Counted from the stretch's first letter, positions 1 through 13,394 are shown. The stretch is 64,000 bases of DNA from Alviniconcha marisindica (GCA_018857735.1 JABMCL010001464.1:725001-789000); one strand, 5' to 3'. Numbers and translations: made by a program. Notes: a model not told the origin generated them from the letters alone.

Positions 1-552
1 CCCCCACCCCCACCCCCCACCTCCCCCTTCTCTCGTCTCTCGTCCTTTCTCTATCTCGATAAATCTTTCTTCGTTTCAAATACATGTCGTTGCTTTTTTC
101 TTTTCTTTTCTTCTTCTCTTGTTCCAACAATCTCGCATGTTCCTGAGCTTTACGGTGTGTAAAAAGCGAACAAAGGGGAAAATTAGCGCTGGAAAGACGT
201 CTCACAAACACAACAACAAAGACCTGAATCGCCGCCGGTAACTGTCACCTGGCGTGATTATTAAATACAAGGTACAAAAACTCCAACAGTGGTGCAATCC
301 CTAACATTATTGTGTGAGAAAAAAATGAAGCCGTTTTCTGTTCTGTATCTATTCTATATATTTCCTTCTTTTTCTTCTCGTTTTTTTTTTGCTACCTGCC
401 CAAATCCACCCCACCACCCCTTTCCTCAACCCCACCACCACCCCACTCCGGATAATTCTATCCTTCTCCCCACCCCGTTTTCTTTTATTTCCATTTTTCT
501 TTCTAGCTTTCTTCCCTTCTTGTGCCTGTTTCCGCTTTCTTCTTAAAATGCC

Positions 553-731
<179 letters not shown>

Positions 732-1159
732 ATCTCTCTACCCTTCCTGATCTGATCTACTCTTTCGCTTACTTCAAAATATTTTTGTTTGTTTTGTTTG
801 TTTTCTTTCCGTCAGTCTGCGGGCAAATTTGGTTTTGGGGAACTGCCTAAAAACGCGCCTCGTCTACTGAGTGGAATGGTGGAGCGGGCAGATGGAGAGG
901 CGTTAGATACAAAACACTACCGACCCCCGGTCTTGTCAAGGCTGTGCCGAGGAACAAATATCAAACCAACGCGATCTGTTTTCCTCCCTGTCTTGCCCCA
1001 ACCCCCCCAGCTCCACGTCGGGCTAATTCGAATGTCAATCACTGTCCAACTGGATATCAGTTCCCTTTTTCACACACGGAAAGGCCTCGTGCTAATTTGT
1101 TTTGACGGTGTATCAGGGCGCGTGTGAATTGCTGCCCTGCTCAAGTCCTGGGATTTCTT

Positions 1160-1183
1160 TTTCCTCTGTGTGTGTGTGCGTGC

Positions 1184-1245
<62 letters not shown>

Positions 1246-1257
1246 CGTGCGTGCTGT

Positions 1258-1317
<60 letters not shown>

Positions 1318-1328
1318 TGTGTGTATGC

Positions 1329-1383
<55 letters not shown>

Positions 1384-1384
1384 C

Positions 1385-1474
<90 letters not shown>
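1160..1474 (+). repeat. Compound microsatellite (GT)n-(CT)n
   Basis: About 220 bp of GT with rare GC interruptions, followed by about 90 bp of CT. All long frames here are repeat artefacts. Confidence 0.95.
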
Positions 1475-1477
<3 letters not shown>

Positions 1478-1685
1478 TCGTCTTCTTCCTCCTCCCCCTT
1501 CTCCTACTGTCGTCGTCCCCATCACCACCACCATCTCCTAGTTATATAATTGTATGCGGTCTGTCGTGAACTCTGCCCTTCCATCTAACAGCCTGTTTTG
1601 TTGATTTGTCGTGGCATTCGCTGCACATGGTTAAAAAAAGAAAAAGAAAGAAAAAAGAAGAAAAAAATTGCAACAACAATAACTG

Positions 1686-1800
1686 ATGTACCTTCGGTGG
1701 AGTTTAGGTACCTCGTATTTACTCGCATGCCAGGTGAGAGTTACCGTAGGCAATTCAAGTCTTTGTTGCTTGCTAAAGTGACGTCTTTCGAGCGCTGATT
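1686..1800 (+). repeat. Dispersed repeat D, copy 1
   Basis: Shares TACCT.GGTGGAGTTT, GCATGCCAGGTGAGAGTTAC and TCAAGTCTTTGTTG blocks with copies at 33895-34015, 36778-36905 and 41620-41690. Noncoding; probable retroelement fragment. Confidence 0.75.
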
Positions 1801-2245
1801 AACTCCCTTTGTTGATTTAGAAACACACTGCACAGACTCGGGAACAAAACTAGCCCTGAGTAAAGATATCCCGTAGTAGTTGTGTACCGAACATTGTTTA
1901 TCATTCGTATACAGCCGAACGGTAAAGTCACTGAAAACAGTTTGACAATTTATTGTCATCACCACAAGCGCCACCACCTTTCTTTCATGTTGCTTTACGT
2001 CCACGGAGGCGAGATGGCCTATTAGGGACGGGCGCCACCACCAAAAGCGACCACAACTTTATTTTCTTTAGCGGTCGGTTGATTAGAGCAAGTGCATTTG
2101 ACCCAAACGACATTAGGCTTAGACACAAAATGCAGGTTCGCAGGTGGTTTGACTCTCGTTGAGAGCAGTGGACTTTTAGTCTCCCGCAAAAAAACTGCTT
2201 TACCAGTTATACGTAGGTCTGGTTTGGGGGAAACAGTCAAAGATC

Positions 2246-2264
2246 ACACTCACACACACACACA

Positions 2265-2325
<61 letters not shown>

Positions 2326-2386
2326 CCCCCTCCCCCCCCCCATACACACACACACACAGACAACACACACACGCGCGCGCGCGCGC

Positions 2387-2453
<67 letters not shown>
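2246..2453 (+). repeat. Compound microsatellite (CA)n-(CG)n-(GA)n
   Basis: CA tract, a short C run, CA again, CGCGCG and then pure GA. Alternating purine-pyrimidine CA/CG could form Z-DNA. Confidence 0.95.
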
Positions 2454-2455
<2 letters not shown>

Positions 2456-2774
2456 TATAAGCAGATCGAATGTCAATCATCTCAGCGTTAGTTTGTGAAT
2501 TATCTTCTCCTTTTGTTGTTGTTGTTGTTGTTTTGTTTGTCTGTGTGTGACTTTTTCTTTTATTCACTGTAACAAATATAACAATAATAGAACATATTTC
2601 ACTGCACCTGTTTGTGAATTAACTGTCAGTTGTTGTTTTTGTTTTGTTTTTTTAATTACCCTGGAAATTTGCCGATGTTTTGTATATTGTTTGATTGAAA
2701 TAAGCTGTCTTTTTTTCTCAACCTTTTGAGTGTTTTCATCCAGTTTCAGAACACTGGCAGTCCACATTGTTTTA

Positions 2775-3330
2775 GATTATTTTGGGTCAACTAACACTAC
2801 AGTTAGTTTTTTGGTCAACTAACGCTTCAGTTAGTTATCACTACAGTTAGTTTTTGGTCAACTCACACCACTGTTAGTTTTTGGTCATCTAACACTACAG
2901 TTAGTTTTTGGGGTCAACTAACACTACAGTAAGTTTTGGGGGCCAACTAACACTAGTTAGTTTTGTGGTCATCTTACACTACAGTTAGTTTTTGGGGGTC
3001 AACTACCACTGCAGTTACCTTTTTGGTCAACTAACACTCCAGTTAGTTTTTTGGTCAACTAACACTACACCAGTTAGTTTTTTGGTCAACTAACACTACA
3101 GTTCGTTTTTTGGTCAACTAATACTACAGTTAGTTTTTTGGTCAACTAACACTACAGTTCGTTTTTTGGTCAGCTAACACTACAGTTAGTTTTTGGGGTC
3201 AACTAACACTACAGTCAGTTTTGGGGGTCAACTAAAACTACAGTTAGTTTTTGGTCAACTAACCCTACAGTTCGTTTTTTGGTCAACTGACACTACGGTT
3301 AGTTTTGGGGGTCAACTAAGTTAGTTTTTT
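2775..3330 (+). repeat. Minisatellite, 27-31-bp unit with internal palindrome, about 18 copies
   Basis: Unit GGTCAACTAACACTACAGTTAGTTTTT. Each unit carries the inverted pair AACTAAC/GTTAGTT around ACTACA. Degenerate copies persist to 3520 around a G-run (3454-3478). Confidence 0.9.
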
Positions 3331-3442
3331 TGTTTTTGTTTGTTGTTGTTGTTGTTGTTGTTGTTTTCGGGGGGTAATTTGACACTACAGTTAGTTTTAG
3401 TTTTTAGTTGTTTTTTGTTGTTTTTTTGGTTTTTGGTTTGTT

Positions 3443-3473
<31 letters not shown>

Positions 3474-3803
3474 GGGGAGGGAGGGGTATTTGGCACTACA
3501 GTTAGTTCTCTGGGTCAGCTAACTATGCGTCATTGTCGTGTCAGCGGTAGGCTACAACATCCTTTTTCTTTTTTCTCTTAAGTTACCATAATCACCGGTG
3601 TGCCTGCACTGCATGAAAAGAAGAAGAAGAAGAAGAAGCTGGCGTTACATCAGCGGGCTTTTCACACGAAGGTGTCAAGAGTGCTCTAACTGCTGTTGCC
3701 TCTGGCGCTTAGTGGCTCAGTAATTATAACTAATAAATAGATAGGGACCACACCATGCACTCCATTGTTGTGTCAGCAGCATAATGCAACTGCCGTCAAC
3801 TAT

Positions 3804-3984
3804 GTGAGCCGGTTTGGCCTGGCGGTAAAACGTTAGGCTGGTAAGCAGAAGGGCATGGCTCGATTCCGCTTCTGCTCTCATTTCTGTCTTGTGACTTTGT
3901 CCCTCACAATTAATGAAACATTAAAATGGCTCTCATCGCTGCCCATCTTAATGCAGGAATCATTCTGGGGGTGACAGTGTAGCG
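3804..3984 (+). mobile_element. SINE with tRNA-like head, copy 1 (3' truncated)
   Basis: Starts GTGAGCCGGTTTGGCCTGGC with an A-box-like GGCCTGGCGGTAAAACG and a decayed B box, then the shared body ending ...GACAGTGTAGCG. Two other copies lie at 5901-6228 and 43572-43898. Confidence 0.85.
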
Positions 3985-4040
3985 AACCTAAACTGAAGCT
4001 AAACTACAATCATTGTAAAATAAAGTTTTCGAGTTCGAGC

Positions 4041-4096
<56 letters not shown>

Positions 4097-4211
4097 AGCT
4101 GAACCTAAACTACAATCCTTGTAAAATACAGTTTTGAGTTCGAATTCTCTCTCTCGTCTCTGACTGAACCTAAACTACAATCCTTGTAAAATAAAGTTTT
4201 CGAGTTCGAGC

Positions 4212-4250
<39 letters not shown>

Positions 4251-4290
4251 TCTCTGTCTCTCTCTCTCTCTGTCTCTCTCTCTGGCTTTA
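3985..4290 (+). repeat. Three copies of an AATAAAGT-containing 3' tail, each followed by (CT)n
   Basis: GAACCTAAACTACAATCCTT then GTAAAATAAAGTTTTCGAG and a CT tract, three times (ends near 4040, 4150 and 4215). Same tail at about 39655-39710 and, inverted, at 47825-47870. Confidence 0.8.
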
Positions 4291-4379
4291 GTCAAATGCA
4301 TGGTATACGGCTCCAGATAGAGTTGTAGCAAGACAGACGCAACAACAAAAGAGAGTTTTAACACAGAACACATAACATT

Positions 4380-5250
4380 TTTACTGCCCTGCAGATGTTC
4401 TCAGTGAAGTAGAACGATACCCCTGCGGTAGGATTATCCCTAAGACGCGATAAGAGCTGGACCCATTAAATGACGGGGTAAGAGATCCCCGCAATCCAGG
4501 CCGTGATTTATGACTCGGTGGCCTCCCTTGTTGTTAGAGTTACGTCCCTTTAACCCGACGAGCTCCTCCCGTGATTGAAGCGCGTTCATCACGAGCGTGA
4601 CGCTGTACTCTATCACGCTGCGTTCAGACCGCGGGACGCCCGTGGAATTTCCAAGTCGAGGTGTTCTTCACTGCATGGGGGTTGTTCCATGTTTGTAGCA
4701 GCAGCGGCCGTTCGCGTGTCAAAAGTTTACCAACGACGCAAGTTTTTACGATGGCACTGGCGCGCTCGGGGGAAGGGAAGCGACTCCTCCCCTTCGGTGG
4801 TGAGGATGAACTGTTTCGACATTGACACTTGCCCCGAGAGACCGGAACCAACAAAGAGCCCGGCTTGCAAGCCTCAACATCACAGACCGCGAAAGGATTA
4901 TGTCCCTTGGATGGTGTCACGTGGTAAGAATTAAGTCCAATCAGCAGCGTCACGTGGTCGGTCGAGCGCCATCAGCCGCCGCCGGAGATTCCGTCGGGAG
5001 CGGTGCCAGGAGACGACGTCAATGGCTAGCAACAGCGATAAACACCGAGCGCCTGCACGTGTCGCACGCAGCATCTACACGACCCGTGCCAAATTAGCTC
5101 AGCGTGGGCTGATTTTTCACGCCCGTGGCGAGAAAAGGGACGCTCAGCGCTGAGGTCTGTGGGTGATTGTCAGTAATGGGGCCTCTCACTCTTCCTGCTT
5201 ATGGCTGCCTCAACAAGGGACTTCAGTAGCCGGCGCATTCACATGACAAC
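4380..5250. other. GC-richer unique stretch, no gene supported
   Basis: Contains several short open frames on both strands but no recognisable protein, no splice structure and no homopolymer bias. It could be regulatory or a diverged exon of a gene outside the window. Confidence 0.3.
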
Positions 5251-5412
5251 GTCACAGTGGGGTGGGTGTCACTGATGATGTCGCTGTCGTTAGTGTCTTT
5301 GGCGTCGCGGGGTGGTTGGGGGGGGGGGGGGGGGGGAGTTGTCTCTCCCTCCTTAGAATTGTTTTTGTGCTGCTGTACTGACACAGATCTGGGAAGAGAC
5401 TTTGAGAGGGAT

Positions 5413-5477
5413 GGCTGTAAGAAAAACTAAATAAACACAACAACAACAGCAACAACAGCAACTGCAACAACAACAAC

Positions 5478-5530
<53 letters not shown>

Positions 5531-5646
5531 AAACACACATTGAAACTAAACAAACAACAACAAAACACAGACACACGAAAGGCGGGGGCATTTTTAGTGG
5601 TACACTCCCGAGTAAAACCTCTCTGTTTCTGTCTCGCAGTCTGACC

Positions 5647-5711
<65 letters not shown>

Positions 5712-5718
5712 ACACACA

Positions 5719-5757
<39 letters not shown>

Positions 5758-5760
5758 TTG
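5413..5760 (+). repeat. (CAA)n, (CA)n and (CT)n microsatellites
   Basis: CA tract 5478-5525 and CT tract 5651-5706 grading into CA to 5752; flanking AT-rich sequence is unremarkable. Confidence 0.9.
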
Positions 5761-5900
5761 CATCAAACGAGATATGAGGCATCCGCAAAAAGTCAACAGA
5801 CATAAATACGGAAATTCACCTTTACCACCAAAAAAAAGTACGACGCACGAAAGGCCGGCATTTACCTCTGTGCACCGGGCGAGATGCTCAGGTATGCTTA

Positions 5901-6228
5901 GTAAGTAAGTAAACATGGTGCTTAACGTCCACAGAAACCGTACGGCTTATTAGGGACGGGGAGAAGGGGGGAAAGGGGGTATGGAGGTGGGGGGAAGAGG
6001 GAGATTATATACCTATCGCTACACTGTCACCACCAGAATGACTTCTGCATTAAGATGGGCGGCGATGAGAGCCATTTTAATATTTCAGTAGGAAGTGACG
6101 GACAAAGTCACAAGACAGTGTCCACAAACCACAACCTTTTTGAAGAGACAGGAGAGCCAAAGCGGTATCGAACCGAGGTCCTTCCGCTTACCAGCCTAAC
6201 GCCTTACCGCTAGGCCAAACCGGCTCAC
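5901..6228 (-). mobile_element. SINE with tRNA-like head, copy 2
   Basis: Reverse-strand, nearly full-length copy: head at 6228 (GTGAGCCGGTTTGGCCTAGC), B box GGTTCGATACC, tail ending in TTTACTTACTTAC. Confidence 0.88.
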
Positions 6229-6554
6229 TCAGGTATGCTGTCGAGTTTCGTACTTTTATACCTATCAACTTGGGTGGCAAACCACAGGGGGACGCGCTCG
6301 CCTCATTGTATAGAATGCTTCCTTGTGACAGTGCTGATGCCTAAAGAACCAGGGTACATTTAATTTCGACTGCAGCAAGGTTGGTTGTAAGAAGAGACGA
6401 GGGGACGAAATTGCCAAACGTCGAACAGTCACCACAGCTGATACTTACTCATGGTGCGTGCAGCTACGATTTTAGATTGTCCTTGTGCGAATTTTGTTGT
6501 AGCGTTGACATGGTAATTGCCGTCAATAATTAATTGAAATGATGAAGATTAAGC

Positions 6555-6680
<126 letters not shown>

Positions 6681-6833
6681 CAGAGGGTTCGAAAGACTTA
6701 TTCAGATACATTGCAGCGAATCTCGAGTCTGTCGTAGTTGAGACTCCGAGAAAATTAAAAATTCGAAATTCTTGCCAGGGACAGTGAACTGAATAAAAAC
6801 AACTAAAAAATAAATAAATGTTTGTTTGTTTGT

Positions 6834-6839
<6 letters not shown>

Positions 6840-6898
<59 letters not shown>

Positions 6899-7002
6899 AT
6901 TGATTGATGACTGAACTTTAATTACGCAAGGATAAAGGTTTAGGCACGAATGCCTGTCGGGCAGCCTGTTCTTGAAACAGTTACAAACGCTTAAACACAC
7001 AC

Positions 7003-7091
<89 letters not shown>
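6840..7091 (+). repeat. Two (GA)n tracts bracketing an AATTAAAGT-type tail
   Basis: GA tract 6840-6895, then a 110-bp segment related (reverse complement) to 62336-62372, then GA tract 7008-7091. Confidence 0.85.
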
Positions 7092-7095
<4 letters not shown>

Positions 7096-7099
7096 AAGA

Positions 7100-8030
7100 A
7101 GAAAAAAAACAGAAAGAAAGAAAGGTAAACATATTTTCCATAGTCACCGCGGCAAGTCGAAATTCAATTTTCAGTTGCTCTTTGAAGAGACGGCGATGTA
7201 CAGTACAATGGCACCGATTAAGTGAAACCCGCAAGGAGCCGATTTACACCAAGCGAGGTCTCCAGCAGGCTTTTAATTTCCCCCCGACACCCGAACCCAG
7301 CAGGCCCCCTGCCTTCATTGGCTTTCCGTCCTGCACCCCTGACAGGGCCCCTTGTCGGGACCACAGTGCCGGCGACCTCATTACCTGTGTTCGCTCCATT
7401 CCCCACAACAATGGGCCCTCCGCGGGATCATGTAAATACGTTGCAGTCCGATACAAATTGCCTGTCCCTCACCTCCACCCTCTCTTCCTGACTTGTATGT
7501 CAGCTCTTTTGACAAGAGTCGTTGTCTTGAAGGGGTGGGGGTGAGATGGGTCATATTCCGGGTGGCTTTACACTGACATATATGCGCCCCCCCCCCCCCC
7601 CCCCCCCCCCCCACACACACACACTCCCCTGAGGCTGGAAGTTGCAATGCTTGTTGTAGAGCATATCGGTGATTCTTAATTAATGCCGATCAAGTGGTTT
7701 GCTTGTTTTGATCAGGGCGTGTACGTATGTGTTGCGTAGGAAACGTGTAGTGGATGCGTCATTGTCTGTGATGACGAACACTTGGAATCACGTTTGTAAC
7801 TGGCGTTGACTGGCAGACATTGTGGCCTAAAAACCACCAACACGATAACACCAACAAACAAGCAAACAGGCATGGTTATTGCACACAGAAAAGAGTTGGT
7901 GCAGCAAGTCCATAATACGCCAGAACGCACCTGTGTTTAAGAGACAAATGAAGAGTGTGGACAACAACTGGCTTACAAACGAGTGCCCCGACAGACATCC
8001 CCTGAAGGACATGGACAACAGACGGGCGTG
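7100..8030. other. No gene seen; one C-run at 7587-7611
   Basis: Mixed-composition unique sequence. Short frames around 7180-7650 on both strands overlap one another and lack conserved features. Confidence 0.4.
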
Positions 8031-8033
8031 GGT

Positions 8034-8640
8034 CCGTTCTTAACAGGGCGAATGTTTGTTCGCCGAACATATTTCGGACAGTTCGACGAACTATGATTCG
8101 TTTCTTAATTGAACTTTTAGTTCGCCGAACATGGTTCGGACAGTCCAAACTTTACTTCGTTCTCAACTGGCTCGCAAGCTTCGGCCCGAACTTGCGGCAG
8201 ACGCGCAGCAGACAGCATGATCGAAAATGTAGGCTAAAGTCAAGTCAAGTCAAGTCAATATACTTTCATCATCCCTCACAGGGTAATTCAACTGACTACT
8301 ATCTCATTCTCAGACTCCGAGACAAGGCTGCGTCTCCCACAAGTCAACAAATAAACAAATTCCCTCCGAAGCGAGAGGAGAACCTAGCGACACCATCATC
8401 CATTTGTTTTCTTTCTTTTTTTCTTCATCTACAGGAGAGCTCTGCTCTCAGCAATGATCGTCGAATAGGGTGAATGTTCCCAGAACACGTTGAGCGAAGC
8501 TTTTTGGACCCCGAATATAGCTTCGACGAATAATTCCAACTAGGTTCGCGAAGAAAAGTTCGCCCAATTAAGAACCAGCTAGCTTTGCCGAATACTTCCA
8601 ACTAGGTTCGCGAAGAAACATTCGCCCAATTAAGAACGGG
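8034..8640. mobile_element. Inverted-repeat (foldback/MITE-like) element with TTCG-rich palindromes
   Basis: The ends CCGTTCTTAAcaGGGCGAAT (8034...) and, in reverse complement, CCGTTCTTAAttGGGCGAAT (...8640) match over about 30 bp. Subterminal repeats of TTCGCCGAAC/TTCGCGAA occur at both sides. The centre holds (AAGTC)n and unrelated sequence. No clear target duplication; AGACGGG lies a few bases outside both ends. Confidence 0.7.
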
Positions 8641-8699
8641 CTTTAGACGGGTACAAGGCAGACACCCCCTTGAAGCACGCAGACTGCAGACGGGTGTAA

Positions 8700-8760
8700 A
8701 CGGGTGGCCATACACCCCTGAAGGGATTTGCCCTTCTGGGGTGTCTGTAAGGCCACCCGT
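8700..8760. other. Imperfect hairpin
   Basis: ACGGGTGGCC (8700-8709) pairs with GGCCACCCGT (8751-8760), and CACCCCTGAAGGG with CCCTTCTGGGGTG inside; loop about 5 nt. Function unknown; lies just outside the 8034-8640 element. Confidence 0.6.
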
Positions 8761-8832
8761 CTACCACAGGACATCGTTCAGCAAGTGTCAAAAGGACACC
8801 GTTAGAGTGTCCAACAAAGGACAGCATTCAGT

Positions 8833-9450
8833 TTGTTAGTTAGTGCTTTGAGCCCAGTCAACCACAAAGTCAGCATTCAAAACGTGCCCAAACATAAACA
8901 TCGATCAGAACCTCTCGAACAAACAACATTGACCGGAACATACCCAGCGAAGGACATTGTTGAGACTGTCCAGCGAAGGAGAAATATCAGAACCTGTCCA
9001 ACGAAAGACATCGATCAGAATCTTTCCAACGAAGCACGTCGTCCAGGACCTGTCCAACGAAGAATATCTTTCAGAACCTGTCCAGAAAGACATCGATCAG
9101 AGCCTGTTCAACAAAGGACACTATTCAGACACGTTCAGAACCTGTCCAACGAAGCACATCATTCAGAACCTGTCCAACGAGGGACATCATTCAGAACCTG
9201 TCCAACGACGGACACTGGTGAGAACCTGTCCTACGAATCACATCTTTCAGAACCTGTCTTACAAAGGACATTGTTGAGAACTTGTTCAACGAAAGGATAT
9301 CGTTCAAAAGCTGTACAGAAAGACATCCTTCAGAACCTGTTCGATAAAGGATGTTATTCAGAACTTATCCAACAAAGGACATCCTTCAGGACCTGTTCGA
9401 TAAAGGATGTTATTCAGAACTTATCCAACAAAGGACATCGTTCAGAACGT
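8833..9450 (+). repeat. Degenerate minisatellite, about 27-30-bp unit
   Basis: Unit CAGAACCTGTCCAACGAAGG + ACATCGTT, about 20 copies, with every copy diverged. The 242-residue open frame through it is a repeat product, not a supported gene. Confidence 0.85.
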
Positions 9451-9459
9451 GTTCAACCT

Positions 9460-10180
9460 AAACAGAAGAAAAAGAAGAAAAAGAAACAAATCGCCCAGAA
9501 CAAGGGGATCCCTGAGAACTTCTATTTGACGTTGTTATATCCTGGACCATGTGAGACATAGAATTTTTAACAAAACTCAGTCAATCAATCAATCAATCGA
9601 TCCAGCACGCTCTTCTCGAACAGCACGTCCCCATGCTGACGCCGTAGTTTGAAAGCGGCACGGTCTCTCCGGACATGGGCAGGGTGTCATGCGGATGAGC
9701 CATCGTGTCCCGGATGACGCCACACGAAACAAAGACACCAGGGGCGGAAAGACGATTGGTGTAACGGCAGGGGAAATCTGCCACTGACGGAGAACCAGGC
9801 AAGGGCCATTAGACGGAACAGCTCCAAGGATCCCCGCGGAGCTAACGGGAATGAAAATTACCCTTCTGTTTTTTAAAGGGCTTGCTCTTTGGGAGAGAAA
9901 ATAAGATGCTTCCACCGCCTTGTGATAGAAGTGGTGGATGAACGTGACACTGCTGCTGCTCTTTTTTTCTTTCTTTTTTTCTTTTCTTCTTTTTTCTTTT
10001 TTTCTTTTCTTTTTAGGGGTGGGGGTGGGGGTTGGGAGAGTAGCTGCAAATTTTCGTGTGTTTTTAAAGCATTTTCGTTCTTAAATAAGATTTTCTCCAA
10101 TTTCGCCAGCTGTGCAAACTTCAGAACGTACGAGAGAGAGAGAGAGAGAGAGGAGAGCGGCTTCAGATTTTGATATATGT
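9460..10180. other. No gene seen; pyrimidine-rich tract and short (GA)n
   Basis: T/C-rich 9960-10015, G-rich 10016-10040, GA 10130-10150. Short frames on the minus strand (9589-9915) show no recognisable domain. Confidence 0.4.
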
Positions 10181-10189
10181 CTACGAACT

Positions 10190-10400
10190 TCCGTGGCCAT
10201 TGTTGAGCAAAAGGAACAGATTTGTATGTTTGCAACATTGATCTAGATATTTTGATATTCCTACGAATTTTACTGCAAAAGGGACAGATATGTATGTTTG
10301 CAACATTGATCTAGATATTTTGATATTCCTACGAACTTTACTGACCATAGTTTGATCTGCAAAAGGGACAGATATGTATGTCCGCAACACTGATCTAGAC
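10190..10400 (+). repeat. Tandem repeat, about 77-bp unit, three copies
   Basis: Unit carries CAAAAGGGACAGATATGTAT + GTTTGCAACATTGATCTAGA; copies near 10205, 10265 and 10360. Confidence 0.85.
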
Positions 10401-10435
10401 TGCAATCTATAGCCGTGTCTGAAATGGACATTCAC

Positions 10436-12217
10436 TTTGAACGTGTATTATAATTCTGCACGAATTGTTCCCGAGCACTTCACGCACAAAAGAACGGTGC
10501 GTAGCCTAGATCTACCACAGCGTGTTCCCCAACTCCATAGCATTTTCAATGGAAAAACTAGCTTCCTGATTGGCCGGCTTCATCGTCTCATTTTGCATGC
10601 ATGTGACCCGTTAGACTGGCAGACGACATTAAATTCTCGTCTTCAGTTTTAAATAGAAGGTCCAGGTTCATTTTGTCGGGGAATTAAATACTTTTAGATG
10701 ATAGCTAAGAAAGGCCCGCTGGTTTCTTTGGTTCTTGTCTACGGAAATGTGTCAGGTAAACAAGCTGCTTGCATTCATAATATATTGCCGATGCGAAGTG
10801 TGAGAAGTTTTTTCATTGGTTCACTGTCTGACATTAAAATTTTAGTCTCGCTTAGTCATACCGCGCGACAATCGTGGCATCAAAGTTTGGAGTCAAGGCC
10901 AGTTCTGTTCGGGCACAGTCGACGTTCAAAGTGACTGTGTAATGAATTAAGACACAGTATTACAGCCAGCGATGCATAACTGTTAGCACCTGCCGTAATT
11001 TGACAAATCAAGTGCAATATGTACGCTTTTAGTAGAAACTTAGGCGCATTCGCAGAAACTTCTTCAGCTCCAAGACCGTTTGCAACCAACTTTAAATTGA
11101 AAAAATAAAATAAAAATAAAATCTTTCTTTGTCTCCAGGCAGAATAAGACACTAGCCATGGCTGACGATCCAAATTCTATAGAGGAAACATCACACGCAA
11201 ACAGGACATCAGTGTGACAGAGCAGTTTAATTTTGTCCAAAAGACATTGGCTTTAATCTCTAATCAATATTGAACGGCTGCTCTGCAGGGGGAAGTGCAG
11301 TGTGCTCCAGTTTCAAACAGCTGATGGCTGCACGTGCATCGCTGGGGACACTAAGCAAGTTAAAACGTCAATGTTTTAGTCTTTTTGTGCAATTCAATTC
11401 AATCAAAGACCTTCCCGCAGCCCAGAGAATGCGAAACCGCCTGACACGTTCAAACTTTTAAACTGACAGCCGATTGTTCGAGAGCGGTTCGATGCCAAAT
11501 TATGGATTAAACGCTGGCGCTGGAAGCGAGAAAATGTCAGCTCGCTTTGAAGAATTTCAATTGGTATTGTCAATCACGTTGAATGATAATATCGGAACTG
11601 TCTGGTTTTTAAGAAGAACATGGCTCGCAAAGTGACACAATAGACCACAAGAGCTAAAATTTGAATAAGAATGGAGGTACGAATGAGTGCGAATTCCGCA
11701 CGAATGGATGAACGGACGAATGGACAAACGAATGCCTGGAAGGCTGACAACCGAACAAAAAACATACAAACAAAAACAACGAACCCAAACCACCGCAGAG
11801 GAAACGCGTGTCCGCAGAAAACGAGGGAAACGATCGACTGATCCAGGCCAGCGAAAATTTACGTTAATGATCGTGAAGAAAGTTTACGGTACGCGGACGC
11901 TCGGTGGAAGAACAGCAGTTCTTTGGACAACAGCGCCGTTTCGGTGCTGTGGATGAGTTTCACTTAATGACAGCCTAGCCTTCTGCTGCTCTCGCCCGGA
12001 TATAACAGTCTCGCGTGACCACCTCAGCTAGCGTCCACTGGAACTTTCACAAAGGTTATAGGACCGGTCGTCCGTGGGTCTTTCGTCTGCAGACCGTCTG
12101 CCAGTGATTCCCTCTCCTCTCCCTCTGCCCCCTCCACCTCCCCCTCCCTGCACACTTTGTTAATGAGAGGCCGTTAGTCACCAGTTTTCGTTCTATAGGG
12201 GCGCGTCTTCGGACTAC
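10436..12217. other. Unique intergenic sequence, no gene supported
   Basis: Balanced composition with scattered short frames on both strands, none with a recognisable motif or splice context. Confidence 0.4.
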
Positions 12218-12484
<267 letters not shown>

Positions 12485-13394
12485 GGGGGAGAACATTTCA
12501 CTGTAATTTCTATTGTACTTCTTTTATCCGACAGATGAAAGGACGAAACCTAACACAAAATCAACCAGTGAAATTTTAACGAACAGTGTGCCATTGACGT
12601 CACAAGTAAGGGGAACACAATGAATAAAGACTTGAAGCGCCTGCGACAAACCACCTGGCATGCAAGCAATAAATATGAGGTAACTGAAGTCGTCGACCAC
12701 GCCATCTTCCTCCCATCTAAAAAAAAGACAGAAAAAAAAGAAAAAAGAGAAAAAAAAAGAGAGAACAAAAAAGAAAGAAAGAAAAAATGACGATGAAGTA
12801 ATAACCTACTCACTTTGTAAAGTAAAACCCACTAACGTCTTTGAAAACTGCACAAAGAAGAAAGACATACTGACCGAAATGATTGCGCGACTGCACCGAA
12901 GGTAGTCAGCGCGGATGGTGATTTTCTCCTGAAGGCGCGCGGGTTGGAACAGGTTGGACGAGGGGGGTCTAGGGGCTGGGACTTGAGACACAAGCAGATG
13001 TTGGATTGCTGTCGTAAAGCGCAACCCTCGATTTTCTCCGCTGTCGCTGTTGTCAAACTAAGTCCATTTGTCAGTCAGCGCGCCTAGCTAATTGTAGAAT
13101 TAAAAGGACGTGGCCAGACATCACGGTGCGATATAGGGTTGTCCAGGTGATGTACAAGAATATTTTGTTGATCCATCTCCACACACCTGGTTTTGTCGTT
13201 TGTTGTTGTTGATGCTTTGTCTCCTTTTTGTTTAGCTGCGGGACACACTGAACCGTGTAAGTACTGCTAAACATTCGACACATGCATGCAGATGTAGCCG
13301 ACCCAAGAGGTCTTAGGGATATTTAGGCTGTTAGACAAACCTTTCGTCTGTTTTGGGGTCTGCTTTTTTTCTTTGCAGCACTGAGAGAGAGAAT
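12485..13394. other. No gene seen
   Basis: A-rich stretch 12719-12790 and otherwise unique noncoding sequence bordering the LINE remnant. Confidence 0.4.

Noticed and set aside
1070..1569. Long Val-Cys / Ser-Leu / His-Thr frames, here and at other microsatellites
   Set aside because: Dinucleotide repeats are open in all frames; not genes.
4575..4953. Overlapping 119- and 109-residue frames in a GC-richer stretch
   Set aside because: They overlap on opposite strands and have no recognisable motif or splice context; insufficient support.
8833..9561. 242-residue open frame
   Set aside because: Translation of a degenerate minisatellite; the units are also open in other frames and show no codon-position bias.
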